In this document: positions 18,012 to 26,217 of the stretch, in pieces
Numbering within the stretch: the first letter of the stretch is position 1
How the letters are laid out: every line of letters begins with the position of its first letter
Assembly: GCA_035530615.1 (NCBI GenBank)
Contig: DATKUL010000003.1
Coordinates: 62,001 to 126,000 of the forward strand
Length of the DNA stretch: 64,000 nt
Direction: 5' to 3'
Source of the DNA: Candidatus Paceibacterota bacterium
Lineage (GTDB): Bacteria > Actinomycetota > Actinomycetes > Nanopelagicales > Nanopelagicaceae
The notes under the pieces: model-generated
Database searches by the model: none
The model's input: only the letters and a program-made list of their open reading frames with translations
Told to the model about the DNA's origin: nothing
Program-made: the position numbers and the translations under genes

Positions 18012-19649
18012 GTGACCACTTCCTCCTTGAGTTCGCGACCCACTTCGGACGGCGATGACCAGTCAGAAGTCCCGTTTCTTACTGTTCGCACCGTTGATTT
18101 AGCAAGTGATCTTGATTCTGCGCGAGCTCGTGCGACCCTGGCCGGGATCCCCTATGTCGAATTACTCGATTACCCCATTGATCGGACGGCAATCTCCTTC
18201 GTCACCGCAGCTATCTGCCGCCGCCACGAAGTTCTACCCATTGGAATCAATAACGGTCGCCTGGTTCTGGCTATGGCCGATCCTGGCAATGTCATCGCCC
18301 TCGATGATGTTCGTGCCTCAGCAAAGATGCAGGTCTCCTCGGTTGGCGTGGAGCGGATTGATCTCCTTGCCGCTATCGATCGATTCCTCAGAGCCGATGA
18401 TGAACTGAGCGATTTAACGAGCGCACTCCTTGAAAAGAATGTCCCGCAGGAGAGCCAGGATTTCGGAGTCTCTAACTCCCTAGAAGATGATGCCCCAATT
18501 GTCCGTTTTGTAAATCTGCTGGTCAGTCAAGCGATTCAAGACCACGCCTCCGATATCCATATCGAGCCCGATGAGTATGACGTTCGCGTTCGATACCGCA
18601 TTGACGGCGTTCTCCATGAGATGCAGACGGCGCCCAAGAGCATTCAGAGCGGCGTGATTTCTCGACTCAAAATTATGAGCGAAATCGATATTGCGGAGCG
18701 GCGCAAACCGCAGGATGGACGGATGTCTGTCCGCCATGGCGGGCGAAAAATCGATCTCCGCGTTGCGACCCTGCCGACGGTATGGGGCGAGAAGATCGTC
18801 ATGCGCATCCTCGACAATCCGAACTCAAGTTTGGATGTGCGAGACCTAGCCCTGCTCGATCGAAATTTTAGCGCGTACGAGAAGTCCTACACAAAGCCAT
18901 ACGGAATGATTCTGATTACCGGTCCAACCGGGTCGGGTAAATCTACAACGCTGTACACAACCCTTGGCGCGGTCTCCCGCCCAGAGATCAATGTCATCAC
19001 CGTTGAAGACCCAGTCGAGTACCGGATGAAGGGGATCAACCAGGTCCAAGTCAATCCGAAGGCCGGACTTACCTTTGCTAGCGCACTCCGCTCGATCCTT
19101 CGAAGCGATCCCGATGTGGTTCTGATCGGTGAAATCCGCGACCATGAGACTGCTCAAATTGCGGTGGAGGCATCTCTTACTGGTCACCTCGTTCTCTCAA
19201 CCCTGCACACCAACGATGCGCCCAGTGCGATCACCCGTCTGACCGAAATGGATATCGAACCATTCCTTGTGGGTTCAGCTCTGGATTCGGTTATGGCCCA
19301 GCGACTCACCCGCCGACTGTGCGCCCATTGCAAGAAACCAGTGGAGCACGACCCCGAATATCTAGCTAGCCTGCGCTTTGTTGTCGATCCAGATCACATG
19401 CCGCCAACGATTTATCAGCCCGTGGGTTGCCCATCCTGTTCCAACACTGGGTACCGCGGTCGAATTGCAGTGCACGAGGTCATGACTGTGACTGAGGAGA
19501 TCGAGCGACTTGCTGTTGCGCGCGCATCGAGTGCAGAGATCGGTCGGATGGCCCGCGAGCAGGGCATGATCACACTTCGCGAGGATGGCTGGGCCAAGGT
19601 ACAGATGGGTCTTACCTCCGTTGAAGAAATCTTGCGTGTGGTTGCGTAA
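18012..19649 (+). CDS. pilB: Type IV pilus extension ATPase PilB (GspE family)
   Basis: Cytoplasmic hexameric ATPase that powers pilin polymerisation. The N-terminal MshEN/GspE_N-like domain spans about residues 30-125. The core starts near DDAPIVRFVNLLVSQAI, with the Asp box DHASDIHIEP, Walker A GPTGSGKSTT (about residue 304), the Walker B-like VVLIGEIRDHETA, and the His box LVLSTLHTNDAP. A zinc-binding Cys tetrad CAHC...CPSC follows, as in GspE/PilB. 545 aa, GTG start. Its last base overlaps the pilT ATG. First gene of a 10.6-kb pilus locus. Confidence 0.95.
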   Translation: MTTSSLSSRPTSDGDDQSEVPFLTVRTVDLASDLDSARARATLAGIPYVELLDYPIDRTAISFVTAAICRRHEVLPIGINNGRLVLAMADPGNVIALDDVRASAKMQVSSVGVERIDLLAAIDRFLRADDELSDLTSALLEKNVPQESQDFGVSNSLEDDAPIVRFVNLLVSQAIQDHASDIHIEPDEYDVRVRYRIDGVLHEMQTAPKSIQSGVISRLKIMSEIDIAERRKPQDGRMSVRHGGRKIDLRVATLPTVWGEKIVMRILDNPNSSLDVRDLALLDRNFSAYEKSYTKPYGMILITGPTGSGKSTTLYTTLGAVSRPEINVITVEDPVEYRMKGINQVQVNPKAGLTFASALRSILRSDPDVVLIGEIRDHETAQIAVEASLTGHLVLSTLHTNDAPSAITRLTEMDIEPFLVGSALDSVMAQRLTRRLCAHCKKPVEHDPEYLASLRFVVDPDHMPPTIYQPVGCPSCSNTGYRGRIAVHEVMTVTEEIERLAVARASSAEIGRMAREQGMITLREDGWAKVQMGLTSVEEILRVVA

Positions 19650-20803
19650 TGAATTCAGTTGGGCAAAGTGCAGATTCTGATTTAACCGCAGCATTGCAAG
19701 AGGTTGTTAATCAACGCGCCTCAGATTTGCACCTCACTGTCGGTGCACCGCCCATGTATCGAATTAATGGTGGATTAAAATCCACCCTCAATAGTCTTCC
19801 TTGGACAGCCGATAAAATCAGATCCGCCGTGATGAGCATCCTTACGCAATCCCAACGGGACACTTTTGAAAATGAACTTGAGCTTGACTTCGCTTACACA
19901 ATTTCCAGTAAAGCGCGATTCCGGGTAAATATTTATCAACAACGCGGATCGATTGGCGGAGCCTTTCGAATCATTCCGACTGAATTGAAACAATTAAATG
20001 AACTGGGAGTTCCGGAATCGGTTGGTAGCTTTGCCCAACTCCAGCGCGGACTGGTTCTGGTTACCGGTCCGACTGGGTCTGGTAAATCGACAACGCTTGC
20101 CGCGTTGATTGACCTTGTGAACAGCACCCGAGCAGATCACATTGTCACCGTCGAAGACCCCATTGAATTTCTGCACAGTCATAAGAGATCGATCGTGAAT
20201 CAACGCGAAGTGGGTACAGACACACATAGTTTTGCCGCGGCACTCAAACATGTTCTCCGGCAGGATCCAGACGTCATTCTCATCGGTGAGTTGAGAGACT
20301 TGGAGACGATCTCTGTCGCACTTACGGCTGCCGAGACCGGACATTTGGTTTTCGCGACTCTCCATACACAAGATGCGCCGCAGACGATTGATCGCATCAT
20401 TGATGTCTTTCCTCCCCATCAGCAAGGACAAGTCAGAACTCAACTCGCAGCAACACTACAAGGGGTCATATGTCAGACGTTAGTGAAACGAGCCGACGGT
20501 CTTGGCAGGGCAGTTGCTACGGAAGTTCTCGTGACGACACCAGCTATCGCAAACCTCATCCGTGAGGGCAAGACCTACCAGATTATTTCAATGATGCAGT
20601 CTGGGCGCGCGCAGGGAATGCATACGATGGATCAGCATTTAGCCGAGCTTGCCAACGCGGGAACGATTGCCGTAGATGACGCATTGGAAAACGCGCATGA
20701 TGTTGATGGGATCGAACGTTTACTCCAGGGTGCCAGGATCAATCACACTCGATCAACCCTCGAACCTATTGATTTTGGTGACACTTTCTCCGGAGTGCGT
20801 TGA
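19649..20803 (+). CDS. pilT: Type IV pilus retraction ATPase PilT
   Basis: A 384-aa ATPase that depolymerises the pilus and gives twitching and DNA-uptake force. It opens with ALQEVVNQRASDLHLTVGAPP, the PilT N-terminal signature. Walker A is GPTGSGKSTTLAALID (about residues 140-150), Walker B VILIGELRDLETI, the His box FATLHTQDAPQT, and a C-terminal AIRNLIREGK-like motif is present (AIANLIREGKTYQI). No Cys tetrad, as expected for PilT. Overlaps pilB by one base and pilC by one base (TGATG), so it is translationally coupled on both sides. Confidence 0.95.
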   Translation: MNSVGQSADSDLTAALQEVVNQRASDLHLTVGAPPMYRINGGLKSTLNSLPWTADKIRSAVMSILTQSQRDTFENELELDFAYTISSKARFRVNIYQQRGSIGGAFRIIPTELKQLNELGVPESVGSFAQLQRGLVLVTGPTGSGKSTTLAALIDLVNSTRADHIVTVEDPIEFLHSHKRSIVNQREVGTDTHSFAAALKHVLRQDPDVILIGELRDLETISVALTAAETGHLVFATLHTQDAPQTIDRIIDVFPPHQQGQVRTQLAATLQGVICQTLVKRADGLGRAVATEVLVTTPAIANLIREGKTYQIISMMQSGRAQGMHTMDQHLAELANAGTIAVDDALENAHDVDGIERLLQGARINHTRSTLEPIDFGDTFSGVR

Positions 20804-21951
20804 TGGCCACTACACAGATCTCTCAAAACTCTGGAGGGAGTACTCCGCGAAGAAGCGCAAAGCCGGTCGCTCCGACTGGACTCAAAAAGGAAATATCAAT
20901 CCCTGGTTTTACCAAGCGGATCAAACTCAAAGAGTTGGCCGTGATGAGCCGCCAAATGGCCACGATGATCGGTGCGGGACTCTCACTCCTTCGGGCGTTG
21001 AATATTCTGGCGGCACAAACAGAGAGCAAGCCCCTAGCAAGAATTCTGGGAGAAATTCGCGACGACGTGGAAGCCGGCGTCTCCACTTCCGATGCCTTTG
21101 CCAAGTATCCAGAAGTATTTCCACCTCTCATGATTAGCATGATCCGCGCAGGCGAAGCTGGTGGATTTCTCGAGGGAGCACTCGACTCGGTAGCCGTGAA
21201 TTTCGAGAAGGAAGTCAGGCTCCGCGGAAAAATAAAATCGGCCCTGACGTACCCAGTGATAGTTCTCGTCATGTCACTTGTATCCGTGGTGGCCATGTTG
21301 ATATTTATCGTTCCAGTTTTTCAAAAGATGTTCACGGGTCTCGGTGGGACACTTCCCCTTCCGACCATGATGCTGGTGTACGCATCGCATGCAATGGTAT
21401 GGGTCGGACCACTCATGGTCGTCTTCGCTATTGTTTTTTCTATCTGGTGGCGCAGGAACAAGAACACCGTACGGGTCCGCAAAGTAATCGACCCGATCAA
21501 ACTCAAACTGCCAGTCTTCGGATTGTTAATGCGCAAAATTGCGGTTGCCCGCTTTAGCCGAAATTTCTCGGACATGATCGGGGCAGGGGTTCCCATACTC
21601 AAAGCCCTGCAGATTGTCGGTGAGACGTCGGGCAACTGGGTCATTGAAGATGCACTTAAGAAGGTTGCGGAGTCCGTCAGGCAAGGTCACTCGATCTCAG
21701 TCCCACTTGCACACCAACCCGTTTTCCCACCGATGGTGACGCAGATGATTGCAGTTGGTGAGGATGCCGGTTCACTTGAAGTGATGCTCGACAAGATTGC
21801 CGATTTTTATGATCAAGAAGTTGAAGCCGCAACCGAACAACTCACCGCAATGATCGAACCACTGATGGTGGCATTTCTCGGAGTCGTTATCGGGGGAATG
21901 GTTGTAGCTCTCTATTTACCGATCTTCAACATCTCAAAACTGATTAAGTAA
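20803..21951 (+). CDS. pilC: Type IV pilus inner-membrane platform protein PilC (GspF family)
   Basis: About 382 aa with two GspF domains: LAVMSRQMATMIGAGLSLLRAL (first) and VARFSRNFSDMIGAGVPILKAL (second). Three TM helices lie near residues 165-190, 210-230 and 360-380. PilC converts ATPase rotation into pilin insertion. The ATG at 20803 overlaps the pilT TGA by one base and is preferred over the TTG at 20800. The last gene before the separately promoted pilin. Confidence 0.94.
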   Translation: MATTQISQNSGGSTPRRSAKPVAPTGLKKEISIPGFTKRIKLKELAVMSRQMATMIGAGLSLLRALNILAAQTESKPLARILGEIRDDVEAGVSTSDAFAKYPEVFPPLMISMIRAGEAGGFLEGALDSVAVNFEKEVRLRGKIKSALTYPVIVLVMSLVSVVAMLIFIVPVFQKMFTGLGGTLPLPTMMLVYASHAMVWVGPLMVVFAIVFSIWWRRNKNTVRVRKVIDPIKLKLPVFGLLMRKIAVARFSRNFSDMIGAGVPILKALQIVGETSGNWVIEDALKKVAESVRQGHSISVPLAHQPVFPPMVTQMIAVGEDAGSLEVMLDKIADFYDQEVEAATEQLTAMIEPLMVAFLGVVIGGMVVALYLPIFNISKLIK

Positions 21952-22018
21952 GTTACCCATCGGTAGTGCCTTATCTGGGTGACTTTCCTCCCTTATCACA
22001 AGAACCTTACAAAAGGGC

Positions 22019-22048
22019 TTTACAAAGTGTAAATGTCGGCTGTAAAGT
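22019..22048 (+). promoter_or_regulatory. Putative promoter of the major pilin gene
   Basis: TTTACA (22019-22024), an 18-bp spacer and TAAAGT (22043-22048), the same spacing as the pilB promoter. TTTACA-AAG-TGTAAA (22019-22033) is a perfect inverted repeat over the -35, and GTAAAG (22042-22047) covers the -10, echoing the pilB operator hexamers. The predicted transcript would begin about 22055, at the foot of the hairpin that follows. Confidence 0.45.
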
Positions 22049-22052
22049 TTCC

Positions 22053-22103
22053 GTCTGGCCTAGTTGGAATCTTCCCTCCGCATATTTTCCAACTAGGCCA
22101 GAC
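22053..22103 (+). repeat. Perfect 17-bp inverted repeat in the pilin 5' leader
   Basis: GTCTGGCCTAGTTGGAA (22053-22069) is exactly complementary to TTCCAACTAGGCCAGAC (22087-22103), with a 17-nt loop. There is no T-tract after it, so it is not a classical terminator of pilC. Its position at the predicted 5' end of the pilin message suggests an mRNA-stabilising stem-loop, or a protein-binding palindrome. Confidence 0.85.
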
Positions 22104-22146
22104 AGTTATATATCCGTGCAGTACTCGATTGAAAAGGATGTTTCTC

Positions 22147-22617
22147 ATGATTTCTCACATTGCCGGCGGGCTACAAAGTCGCCGTACTTCCCTGCAGGAG
22201 AAGGAAAAGGGTTTCACCCTGATCGAGCTCCTCGTCGTTATCGTGATTATCGGCATTCTCGCCGCTATCGCGATTCCGGTGTATATGAACGTTCAGAACA
22301 ATGCCAAGGACAGCGCGGTTCAGTCGGATCTGACCAACGCCAAGACTGCGGTGATTTCCGTTCAGACGACAAGCGGCACTCTTCCCCCAACCCCAACAGA
22401 CGGCAACATCGCCTTAATACCCCTCACGGCCGCTGATGGTTATACAAAGAGCGCCAGCACAGGCACGATCACATATCTCGTAACGGGTAGCTCCTTCTGT
22501 ATCGCAGCCGAGAGCGTAACGGGCTCCGAATTCTTCGTGACCGATACTGGCGGTGTCGTAAAAGTCGACGCGACCAACACGCTTCCCGCTACATGTACGG
22601 CACCATCGTTCCCATAA
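22147..22617 (+). CDS. Major type IV pilin (prepilin)
   Basis: 156 aa with a class III signal: a 22-residue basic leader ending KEKG, cleavage before FTLIELLVVIVIIGILAAIA, with Glu5 present. The N-terminal helix continues to about residue 60 and is followed by a small Thr/Ser-rich globular domain with a Cys pair (SSFCIAAES and LPATC) that probably forms the C-terminal disulfide loop. ATG at 22147 is chosen because AAGGA lies eight bases upstream; an in-frame ATG at 22138 is the alternative. PilD, encoded downstream, would process it. Flanked by two strong hairpins and its own promoter, so it is likely the most abundant product of the locus. Confidence 0.92.
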   Translation: MISHIAGGLQSRRTSLQEKEKGFTLIELLVVIVIIGILAAIAIPVYMNVQNNAKDSAVQSDLTNAKTAVISVQTTSGTLPPTPTDGNIALIPLTAADGYTKSASTGTITYLVTGSSFCIAAESVTGSEFFVTDTGGVVKVDATNTLPATCTAPSFP

Positions 22618-22634
22618 ACCGGAACTAACTTCCC

Positions 22635-22670
22635 ATCGTTATGGGGTGTCACACGACACCCCATAACGAT
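22635..22670 (+). terminator. 16-bp perfect hairpin after the pilin gene
   Basis: ATCGTTATGGGGTGTC (22635-22650) pairs exactly with GACACCCCATAACGAT (22655-22670) around an ACAC loop, 18 bases after the pilin stop. The downstream bases are CTTCCCC, not a run of T, so it may be a partial terminator or a 3'-end protecting structure that lowers minor-pilin expression relative to the major pilin. Confidence 0.75.
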
Positions 22671-22701
22671 CTTCCCCGATGGCAGTACAAAGGCAGGTGA
22701 C

Positions 22702-23151
22702 ATGAAGACCAATAATTTCGGATTACTACTCCAGAAATTCCGGAATAAAGAGAGCGGATTCGGAATTATCGAAGTCGTCGTCTCCATGTTCCTGCTCGGC
22801 ATGATGTCAGTCTCCTTTGTTCCGCTGCTTCTGAATTCTTGGAAAGACACCAGCGCCAATACCACCATCGCCACGGCTACCCAGATCGTCAATGAACAGA
22901 TCGAAGGAGCACGAGCAGTCCGTTCCGCATCCGTATCAACTCCGAGTTGCGCCGACATCATTGCCTATTTGCAAGTGACGCTTCCGCCAGTTATCGACCC
23001 GCGCGGAGTGACTCTTCAACCAGAATGGAATCCCACCACCTGTCCAACAATGTATCCAGGTGTGGTACGTGCGAGTGTTGAGGTCTCACGAGTGGGCGTC
23101 ACGACACCCATTGCATCCGCCGTCACATTCATCTACGTAGGAACGGCCTGA
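22702..23151 (+). CDS. Minor pilin / prepilin-like protein (PilV/GspI position)
   Basis: 149 aa. The class III leader MKTNNFGLLLQKFRNKESG precedes FGIIEVVVSMFLLGMMSVSF, with Glu5 in place. A short C-terminal domain has three cysteines (one in SCADI, one in TTCPT). By order and size it is a minor pilin that helps initiate pilus assembly. Five bases separate its stop from the next pilin-like gene. Confidence 0.82.
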   Translation: MKTNNFGLLLQKFRNKESGFGIIEVVVSMFLLGMMSVSFVPLLLNSWKDTSANTTIATATQIVNEQIEGARAVRSASVSTPSCADIIAYLQVTLPPVIDPRGVTLQPEWNPTTCPTMYPGVVRASVEVSRVGVTTPIASAVTFIYVGTA

Positions 23152-23156
23152 GTGCA

Positions 23157-23756
23157 ATGAACCAACGTCAGGAAATTGCGACGAGTCCACGCGAGCGCGG
23201 CTTCACCCTTGTGGAGTTACTCATTACAAGCACCCTCTCCATCATTGTGGTGACGATCGCCGGCGGATTACTCATCAACGGTCTGCGAACCCAGGAGATG
23301 ACTCAAACGGTTACGGCGGCATCAACTACCGCGCAACAAGTTGTCCGCTCTGTTCAAGCGGGTGTCAAGAATGCATCAGCCATAACGGTGATTAGCGATG
23401 CGGTGACGGGCACTCAATTGTTGCTGGCCAGGACGATTGGTTTGGATCCAGATTCCACAGCTGCCTCATGTCAAGCCTGGTATTACACACCTTCAAATGG
23501 CGGCACCGTCTACACCCACAGAACCACCCCTGCTTCACTTATTAGCCTGCCCGCTGCTGGTCCGCAAGGAAATTGGACTGTTCTGGGCACTGGAATTACA
23601 CCGTCAGATCCAGTAACCGGCAAAGTCTTTAACGCACCAAGTGGCGGTCGGGTTGAATTGAAATTTGATGTCAAAGCCGGCTCGCATCCGTACGTACTTA
23701 TCAAGACAATGACTTATACAACGCAATCTTCAACTGTGAGTACACCATGCTTCTAG
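23157..23756 (+). CDS. Minor pilin / prepilin-like protein (PilW/GspJ position)
   Basis: 199 aa with leader MNQRQEIATSPRERG, then FTLVELLITSTLSIIVVTIA, a canonical prepilin cleavage and hydrophobic helix. The C-terminal domain is Thr/Ser-rich and ends STPCF. In the order V-W-X it occupies the PilW/GspJ slot. Its 3' end overlaps an ATG at 23747 that begins the displaced leader of the next pilin-like gene. Confidence 0.85.
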   Translation: MNQRQEIATSPRERGFTLVELLITSTLSIIVVTIAGGLLINGLRTQEMTQTVTAASTTAQQVVRSVQAGVKNASAITVISDAVTGTQLLLARTIGLDPDSTAASCQAWYYTPSNGGTVYTHRTTPASLISLPAAGPQGNWTVLGTGITPSDPVTGKVFNAPSGGRVELKFDVKAGSHPYVLIKTMTYTTQSSTVSTPCF

Positions 23757-23806
23757 AATTTCTTGCTCGGATTATTGTGCCCAGAATTGCTTTGCGCAGA
23801 AATCGG

Positions 23807-23814
23807 GAGAGAGA
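23807..23814 (+). repeat. (GA)4 tract that puts the PilX-like leader out of frame
   Basis: From ATG 23747 the frame reads MLLEFLARIIVPRIALRRNR, then runs into GAGAGAGAGG. With three GA units it would continue ERGSALIGVLGVMGVASII, a perfect class III signal joined to the downstream coding frame; with the four units present the frames are separated by 2 nt. This is a candidate slippage or phase-variation site. Confidence 0.6.
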
Positions 23815-23844
23815 GGCAGCGCACTCATTGGCGTTCTCGGCGTC

Positions 23845-25398
23845 ATGGGCGTGGCAAGTATTATCGGCGTGACGAGCGTGACGATGTCGCTACATTCGAT
23901 CGGATACACGACCTCGACCCGCGCCGGAGTGCAGGCCGAAGCCGCTGCCGAAGCGGGTATTGACTTTGCGGCGGCGAGTTTAGCGACGAGTGTCTGCCAA
24001 CCTGTTTATACGAATTCGACCGCACCGGTCTTCTCTGTTCTCATCTCGTACTCCACCTTGGCCTCCTCACCTGGCGATGTCGACACTTCATGGGTGAGCG
24101 GATGTCCGACAACGACCAGTGCCGCTCGGCTCAAACTCGTCTCTACCGGATGGGCGAGTCAGTATGGAGTTGCCGGGAACTCTTCCAATGATGCACGTAT
24201 GGTCGAGGCTATCTACCCATACACACCTACGCCTCCTTCATACGTAATCACCCCTTCCGGTGCTTCACTCTATGCATATGCTCAACTCGATCCAACGATC
24301 AATAATTTGACCATCACCCAAGCATCAACGGAGCGACCAAGTGTGCAGTATTACTCGGGAAGCGTGACCTGCACATCCGGAACAGTGATTCAAGGCGATG
24401 TGATTCTGGGTGGTGGAGATCTATCGGTAACAAGTGGATGCACAATCAACGGTGATCTTTGGGCATCTGGCGCGATAAGCATTTCTTCAGGAGAAGTCAC
24501 TGGAAATGTGGTTACTGACAATACGAGTACTGGAGTGGGTCAATACGCGTTAACACTTTCCAGTTCTTCGACCATTGATGGAAATGTATTTTCATCCGGT
24601 GGTGTGAACATCGGCGGAAAAGTCGGTGGAAATGTGGTTGCGGGTCCAAATGCCTTATCCTCCACTTTCGCCAACCATTCATCGGTTGGGGGATCGGTCG
24701 TCACATCGGGGAGTGTCACTGCCCCAGCAGGAATAATTCAAGGGACTACTACGACAAATCAGGCGGGAATTGTCACACCGGTGATCCCCGCTGCGCCGCC
24801 CTGGATTGATTTCGCCTATAACCCGGCTGATTGGAAAACTTCCACCGGTGCTCCATTCACGGTGCTCACAATGTCGACGTGCAGTTCGGCAGACTTGCAG
24901 AACGCGCTCAACGCGGCCCAAGCATCCACAAATCCCATGATCGTCGATACGCGGGCGTGTGGGAGTGACACAGATCTGCGTGGGATTCCGTTATCGCTCC
25001 ATAGCGATCTCGTCATCATTACAAACAGTTTCACAATGAGTGCAAATAATATTCAGTCTTCTGATGGAGTCGATAAGCGGTTCTGGATCATCATCCCTGA
25101 TGCTGTTCTTGATCGACTCCCCACCTGTCTCAATAATGCTTCTCCGTCTATTGGACAGAATGTGACGATTAATACACATGTTGGCGCAATGGTCTACTCG
25201 CCATGTGAAGTGAGTAATTCCGGAGATGTATGGCGTGGGCAGATGTATGCGTCGTCAGTGGCGACGAGCTCTAATTTCGTTCTGGAGTATATTCCAATTG
25301 GTTTGCCTACCGTTAATCTCAGTACCGGACAGTTCTTAGCTCCCCCTGGTACTGGAGTTCTTGGCGGCCGTACTTCAATTCGAGACTTGGCGATGTGA
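23845..25398 (+). CDS. PilX-like minor pilin with beta-solenoid-like domain (leader out of frame)
   Basis: 517 codons from the first in-frame ATG, but the coding frame clearly begins upstream: codons from about 23806 read ERGSALIGVLGVMGVASIIG, the start of a PilX-type prepilin helix, with no usable start codon in that frame. The leader lies in another frame from ATG 23747. After the helix, residues about 140-300 are Gly/Ser/Thr/Val-rich with repeating short strands (VIQGDVILGGGDLSV, TINGDLWASGAISI, TIDGNVFSSGGVNI, VGGNVVAG), like bactofilin or polymer-forming beta-solenoids. The C-terminal domain contains scattered cysteines. Likely a large surface-exposed tip or adhesive subunit, or switched off in this sequence. 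Confidence 0.7.
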   Translation: MGVASIIGVTSVTMSLHSIGYTTSTRAGVQAEAAAEAGIDFAAASLATSVCQPVYTNSTAPVFSVLISYSTLASSPGDVDTSWVSGCPTTTSAARLKLVSTGWASQYGVAGNSSNDARMVEAIYPYTPTPPSYVITPSGASLYAYAQLDPTINNLTITQASTERPSVQYYSGSVTCTSGTVIQGDVILGGGDLSVTSGCTINGDLWASGAISISSGEVTGNVVTDNTSTGVGQYALTLSSSSTIDGNVFSSGGVNIGGKVGGNVVAGPNALSSTFANHSSVGGSVVTSGSVTAPAGIIQGTTTTNQAGIVTPVIPAAPPWIDFAYNPADWKTSTGAPFTVLTMSTCSSADLQNALNAAQASTNPMIVDTRACGSDTDLRGIPLSLHSDLVIITNSFTMSANNIQSSDGVDKRFWIIIPDAVLDRLPTCLNNASPSIGQNVTINTHVGAMVYSPCEVSNSGDVWRGQMYASSVATSSNFVLEYIPIGLPTVNLSTGQFLAPPGTGVLGGRTSIRDLAM

Positions 25399-25401
25399 TA
25401 A

Positions 25402-26199
25402 ATGGTGATAATCGCTGGCATTCTCGGTTTAGCGGTGGGCTCTTTTTTGAACGTGGTGATCTATCGAGTTCCGCTTCGACAATCGGTGGTTTCACCACCA
25501 AGCGCATGTCCTCACTGCAGTGCACGTATCAAGGGCTATGACAATATTCCTGTGATCTCATGGCTTCTTCTGCGTGGCAAGTGTCGCACCTGCAATTGCG
25601 CAATTTCGCCGCGGTATCCAATGGTTGAATTCGGCACGGCAATCCTCTTCGCATTGGTCGCATGGAAGTTCGAGTTCCCAAACTTGCATTTATTTTTCCT
25701 GTTGGCTGCCTTTCTTTATTTAGCTGCGATCACTATTGCCCTTGCCTTGATTGATCTGTCAACCCACACACTTCCCAATGCGATAGTCCTTCCAAGTTAT
25801 ATTGTTGGAGGTGTTCTTCTTGCTACCGATGGACTAATAAATGGGGACCAGCGCGCTCTAGTAAGGGCCATTATCGGAGCAGCGGTGATGTGGTTGCTCT
25901 ATTTGGCTATGGCGCTGATGTACCCAGAGGGGATGGGGTTTGGCGACGTGAAATTTGCCGGAGTTCTCGGACTTTTTCTGGGCTATCTAGGATGGGATGT
26001 GCTGGTTACCGGTGCTTTCGCAGCTTTCGTATTAGGCGGAACCTTTGCTATTGCCCTCATTCTCTTTAAGAAAACGAATCTAAAGAGTGGTATTCCATTC
26101 GGGCCCTGGATGGTGGCGGGCGCGTGGTTGGGTGTCTTTTTTGGTGTGCCGATTGTCCAAAGTTACTTTTCGATCTTTTCACTTTCACCGGGTATTTGA
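25402..26199 (+). CDS. pilD: Prepilin peptidase / N-methyltransferase PilD
   Basis: 265-aa membrane aspartyl protease that cuts prepilin leaders at G|F and methylates the new N-terminus. The N-terminal methyltransferase domain has GSFLNVVIYRVP and two Cys pairs (CPHC, CRTC). The peptidase aspartates are in IDLSTHTLPN and GMGFGDVKFAG, the two expected motifs. About seven TM helices. Three bases separate it from the preceding minor-pilin stop. It serves all four pilin-like proteins of the locus. Confidence 0.94.
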   Translation: MVIIAGILGLAVGSFLNVVIYRVPLRQSVVSPPSACPHCSARIKGYDNIPVISWLLLRGKCRTCNCAISPRYPMVEFGTAILFALVAWKFEFPNLHLFFLLAAFLYLAAITIALALIDLSTHTLPNAIVLPSYIVGGVLLATDGLINGDQRALVRAIIGAAVMWLLYLAMALMYPEGMGFGDVKFAGVLGLFLGYLGWDVLVTGAFAAFVLGGTFAIALILFKKTNLKSGIPFGPWMVAGAWLGVFFGVPIVQSYFSIFSLSPGI

Positions 26200-26217
26200 G
26201 TAGAAGCGGAGTAAAGA

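Noticed and set aside
22053-22103. Classical Rho-independent terminator of pilC
   Set aside because: The stem is perfect but the 17-nt loop and the following AGTTATATATCC lack the T-run; it also lies 100 bp past the pilC stop, close to the predicted pilin transcription start.
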